From Paenibacillus puerhi (lineage in GTDB: Bacteria; Bacillota; Bacilli; Paenibacillales; NBRC-103111), in NCBI RefSeq assembly GCF_009846885.1, contig NZ_WUWM01000007.1, positions 1 through 64,000 of the forward strand: a stretch of 64,000 nucleotides of DNA. Direction: 5' to 3'. Under the pieces are notes generated by a model. That model was given only the letters and a program-made list of their open reading frames with translations. It did not search any database and was not told the DNA's origin. Of this stretch, positions 62,919-64,000 are shown in pieces. A program made the position numbers and the translations under genes. The first letter of the stretch is position 1. Every line of letters begins with the position of its first letter.

Positions 62919-63654
62919 AGGCGATTTCCCCTCCTTGGCTGCGCGGTCTGGCCTGCTTCAACGACTTCATCTGATTTTTCTTCATGACCGGCACCGCTGC
63001 CAGCATCTCCAGCCCCATCACCTGGGCTACGTCTTGCTCTGACTTCAGCGTATCATCCAAGAACTCCAGAAGGAGCACGACTCCGAGCGCAAACACCAAA
63101 GCAACAAACGCGCTGATAAACACGTACATATTGGATTTCTGATTGATCGGCACCGGACGCTCTTTCATTTCGGCCGTGTGCAAGATCTCAATATTGTTCA
63201 CCTTCATAATTTCCGGAATCTCGGTCTGGAAGACCGCCGTGACCGCATTCACCACGTTCATCGCTCGTTCGTATGAGAAATCCCTGACGCTGATCGTCAT
63301 GACCTGCGTGTTGTTAATGGATTGAACATTGATAATCTGGCTTAACTCCGCTGTCGTTAGATTCAAGTCCGGATATCGTTGAACCACCTTTCCCATAACG
63401 GCAGGAGTCCTGATTATTTCCTTATAGGTGTCTATTAATCGGATACTATAGGCCATCGAACCCAGATCCATTTGCTTATTGCCCAACTCCTCCAATTCGA
63501 CGGTTTTATTGACGATAACTTTTGTCGAGGCTTGGTAAATAGGGTGATAATTGTACTGGTTGTACACGGCCGTCGTGATCGTCGCGATAATAACTACTAG
63601 AAGAACAATCCATGAACGTTTTTTAAGCACTCGCACGAGTTCTTTGGGTTCCAT
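62899..63654 (-). CDS. CapA/YveK-type Wzz chain-length regulator of the EPS operon
   Basis: 251 residues, two membrane helices (about 17 to 37 and 174 to 196) flanking the Wzz domain; starts MEPKELVRVLKKRSWIVLLVVI. A VPINQKSNMYVFIS stretch precedes the second helix. It is paralogous to the protein at 12647. ATG with GGAGG six bases upstream. It is the first gene of the EPS operon and is transcribed from a promoter holding two GATAC-type dyads. Confidence 0.92.
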   Translation of the reverse strand: MEPKELVRVLKKRSWIVLLVVIIATITTAVYNQYNYHPIYQASTKVIVNKTVELEELGNKQMDLGSMAYSIRLIDTYKEIIRTPAVMGKVVQRYPDLNLTTAELSQIINVQSINNTQVMTISVRDFSYERAMNVVNAVTAVFQTEIPEIMKVNNIEILHTAEMKERPVPINQKSNMYVFISAFVALVFALGVVLLLEFLDDTLKSEQDVAQVMGLEMLAAVPVMKKNQMKSLKQARPRSQGGEIAYATVEN

Positions 63655-63707
63655 ACTAACCTCCGCACTTGAGATAATGACTAAATCCTAAGGAAAGAAC
63701 ATGAAAA

Positions 63708-63765
63708 GATACACAATGTATCGGGTTTATATCCTTACTCTATGATACAATATGTATCTTGTCAA
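63708..63765 (-). promoter_or_regulatory. EPS operon promoter with two operators
   Basis: Minus-strand TTGACA (plus 63760 to 63765), 17-base spacer, TAGAGT (plus 63737 to 63742). GATACAATATGTATC (63744 to 63758) fills the spacer and GATACACAATGTATC (63708 to 63722) lies about 15 to 30 bases into the transcript. Both dyads are perfect in the outer five bases. A bound repressor at the spacer would block RNA polymerase. Confidence 0.65.
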
Positions 63766-63879
63766 CCACTTTTTTTGTTAAGGTTGTCATGAAAAAGCGC
63801 AGTTTTTTGTAAATTCCTCTAAAGACGGGCGTTGGTATCGCTACCAAATAACGATTAGAAAAATTTTAAAATGTAGGTC

Positions 63880-63932
63880 TAGACAACGAGGATACGAAGC
63901 GTATATAATCCACCTAGGATACACAGCGTATC
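63880..63932 (+). promoter_or_regulatory. Promoter of the truncated peptide gene, with two operators
   Basis: TAGACA (63880 to 63885), 18-base spacer, TATAAT (63904 to 63909). GATACGAAGCGTATA (63891 to 63905) overlaps the -10 box; GATACACAGCGTATC (63918 to 63932) lies downstream near the start site. This is the same arrangement as at both xre promoters and the EPS promoter. Confidence 0.65.
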
Positions 63933-63964
63933 TGAAATAGAGAGAATCATAGGAGGTGAGTATT

Positions 63965-64000
63965 TTGGAGAAGAAACGTTACGCAAAACCTGAAGTAACC
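63965..64000 (+). CDS. Start of a lasso-peptide-like precursor, truncated by window end
   Basis: TTG at 63965 with AGGAGGTGAG four bases upstream. The first twelve codons give MEKKRYAKPEVT. The YxxP part (Tyr-Ala-Lys-Pro) matches the leader motif YxxPxL/V of lasso peptide precursors, including the paeninodin type of Paenibacillus, where short leaders begin with a Lys-rich segment. The rest lies beyond the window, so the core cannot be judged, and other RiPP or non-RiPP short proteins are possible. Its promoter is good and carries two operators. Confidence 0.5.
   Translation, partial: MEKKRYAKPEVT

Larger units (their letters stand above)
63655..63964. promoter_or_regulatory. Divergent EPS and peptide regulatory region
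   Basis: 310 bases between the EPS operon and the truncated peptide gene. It holds the two promoters and four dyads listed separately. A small 6-bp hairpin TTGGTA-TCGC-TACCAA lies at 63832 to 63847 between the two promoters. The layout would let one repressor act on both sides. Confidence 0.6.

Noticed and set aside
63832-63847. Hairpin TTGGTA-TCGC-TACCAA
   Set aside because: Short stem with no T run; not a terminator, and it falls between the two divergent promoters.
1-64000. CRISPR arrays, tRNA and rRNA genes, complete insertion sequences
   Set aside because: No regularly spaced repeats, tRNA-like cloverleaf or rRNA signature, and no transposase with terminal repeats was seen.

Overview
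The window looks like chromosomal DNA from a Paenibacillus-type Firmicute. The signs are strong Shine-Dalgarno sites with many TTG and GTG starts, an S-layer (SLH) protein, PrkA, AbrB, SinR, a YesM/YesN sensor pair, CpsB/CapA/CapB-type polysaccharide regulators, and SigA-type promoters. Most of the window is GC-rich. Positions of roughly 500 to 8,200 are strikingly AT-rich, which marks a horizontally acquired glycan cassette.

Region 1 (about 1 to 17,000, all minus strand) is a complete Wzx/Wzy-type polysaccharide or S-layer glycan locus. In transcription order it holds a CpsB-type phosphatase, an SLH surface protein, a CapA/Wzz chain-length regulator, a CapB tyrosine kinase with a six-tyrosine tail, a PglF-like dehydratase, a PglE-like aminotransferase, a PglC-like phosphoglycosyl transferase, an ATP-grasp ligase, a HAD hydrolase, three glycosyltransferases, a Wzy-like polymerase and a Wzx flippase. 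A broken gene remnant lies at the left edge.

Region 2 (17,000 to 41,000) carries signalling, housekeeping and regulatory genes. These are a LytTR-PAS histidine kinase, PrkA, a DUF2161 nuclease-fold protein, a thioredoxin-reductase-like flavoprotein, an MFS transporter, a CUT1 sugar ABC system with its YesM/YesN pair and a phosphodiester glycosidase, a degenerate alpha/beta-hydrolase fused to a BTAD regulator, AbrB, TrmL, an orphan OmpR-type regulator, SerC, a SinR orthologue and two tandem XRE regulators. Several small unannotated ORFs with good ribosome sites are also present.

Region 3 (41,000 to 63,700, minus strand) is a long exopolysaccharide operon. It contains CapA/CapB-like genes, GalU, a WcaJ-type initiating transferase, UDP-glucose dehydrogenase, nine glycosyltransferases, a WzyC-type polymerase, an HlyD-like lipoprotein, a large secreted protein, a flippase and ManC. 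The precursor genes imply UDP-Glc, UDP-GlcA and GDP-Man, a set resembling paenan-type EPS. A structured leader with an intrinsic-terminator-like end sits after the second gene, where Bacillus eps operons carry the EAR antitermination RNA.

The most notable signal is a 15-bp dyad, GATAC-N5-GTATC. It occurs in the promoters of both XRE genes, upstream of sinR, twice in the promoter of the EPS operon, and twice in the promoter of a truncated gene at the right edge. That gene starts MEKKRYAKPEVT, which resembles a lasso-peptide leader. This suggests one regulon in which PBSX-Xre/SinR-like repressors control EPS and a ribosomal peptide together. The EPS-operon kinase also has Arg instead of the Walker A Lys and has no tyrosine tail, so it is probably a pseudokinase.
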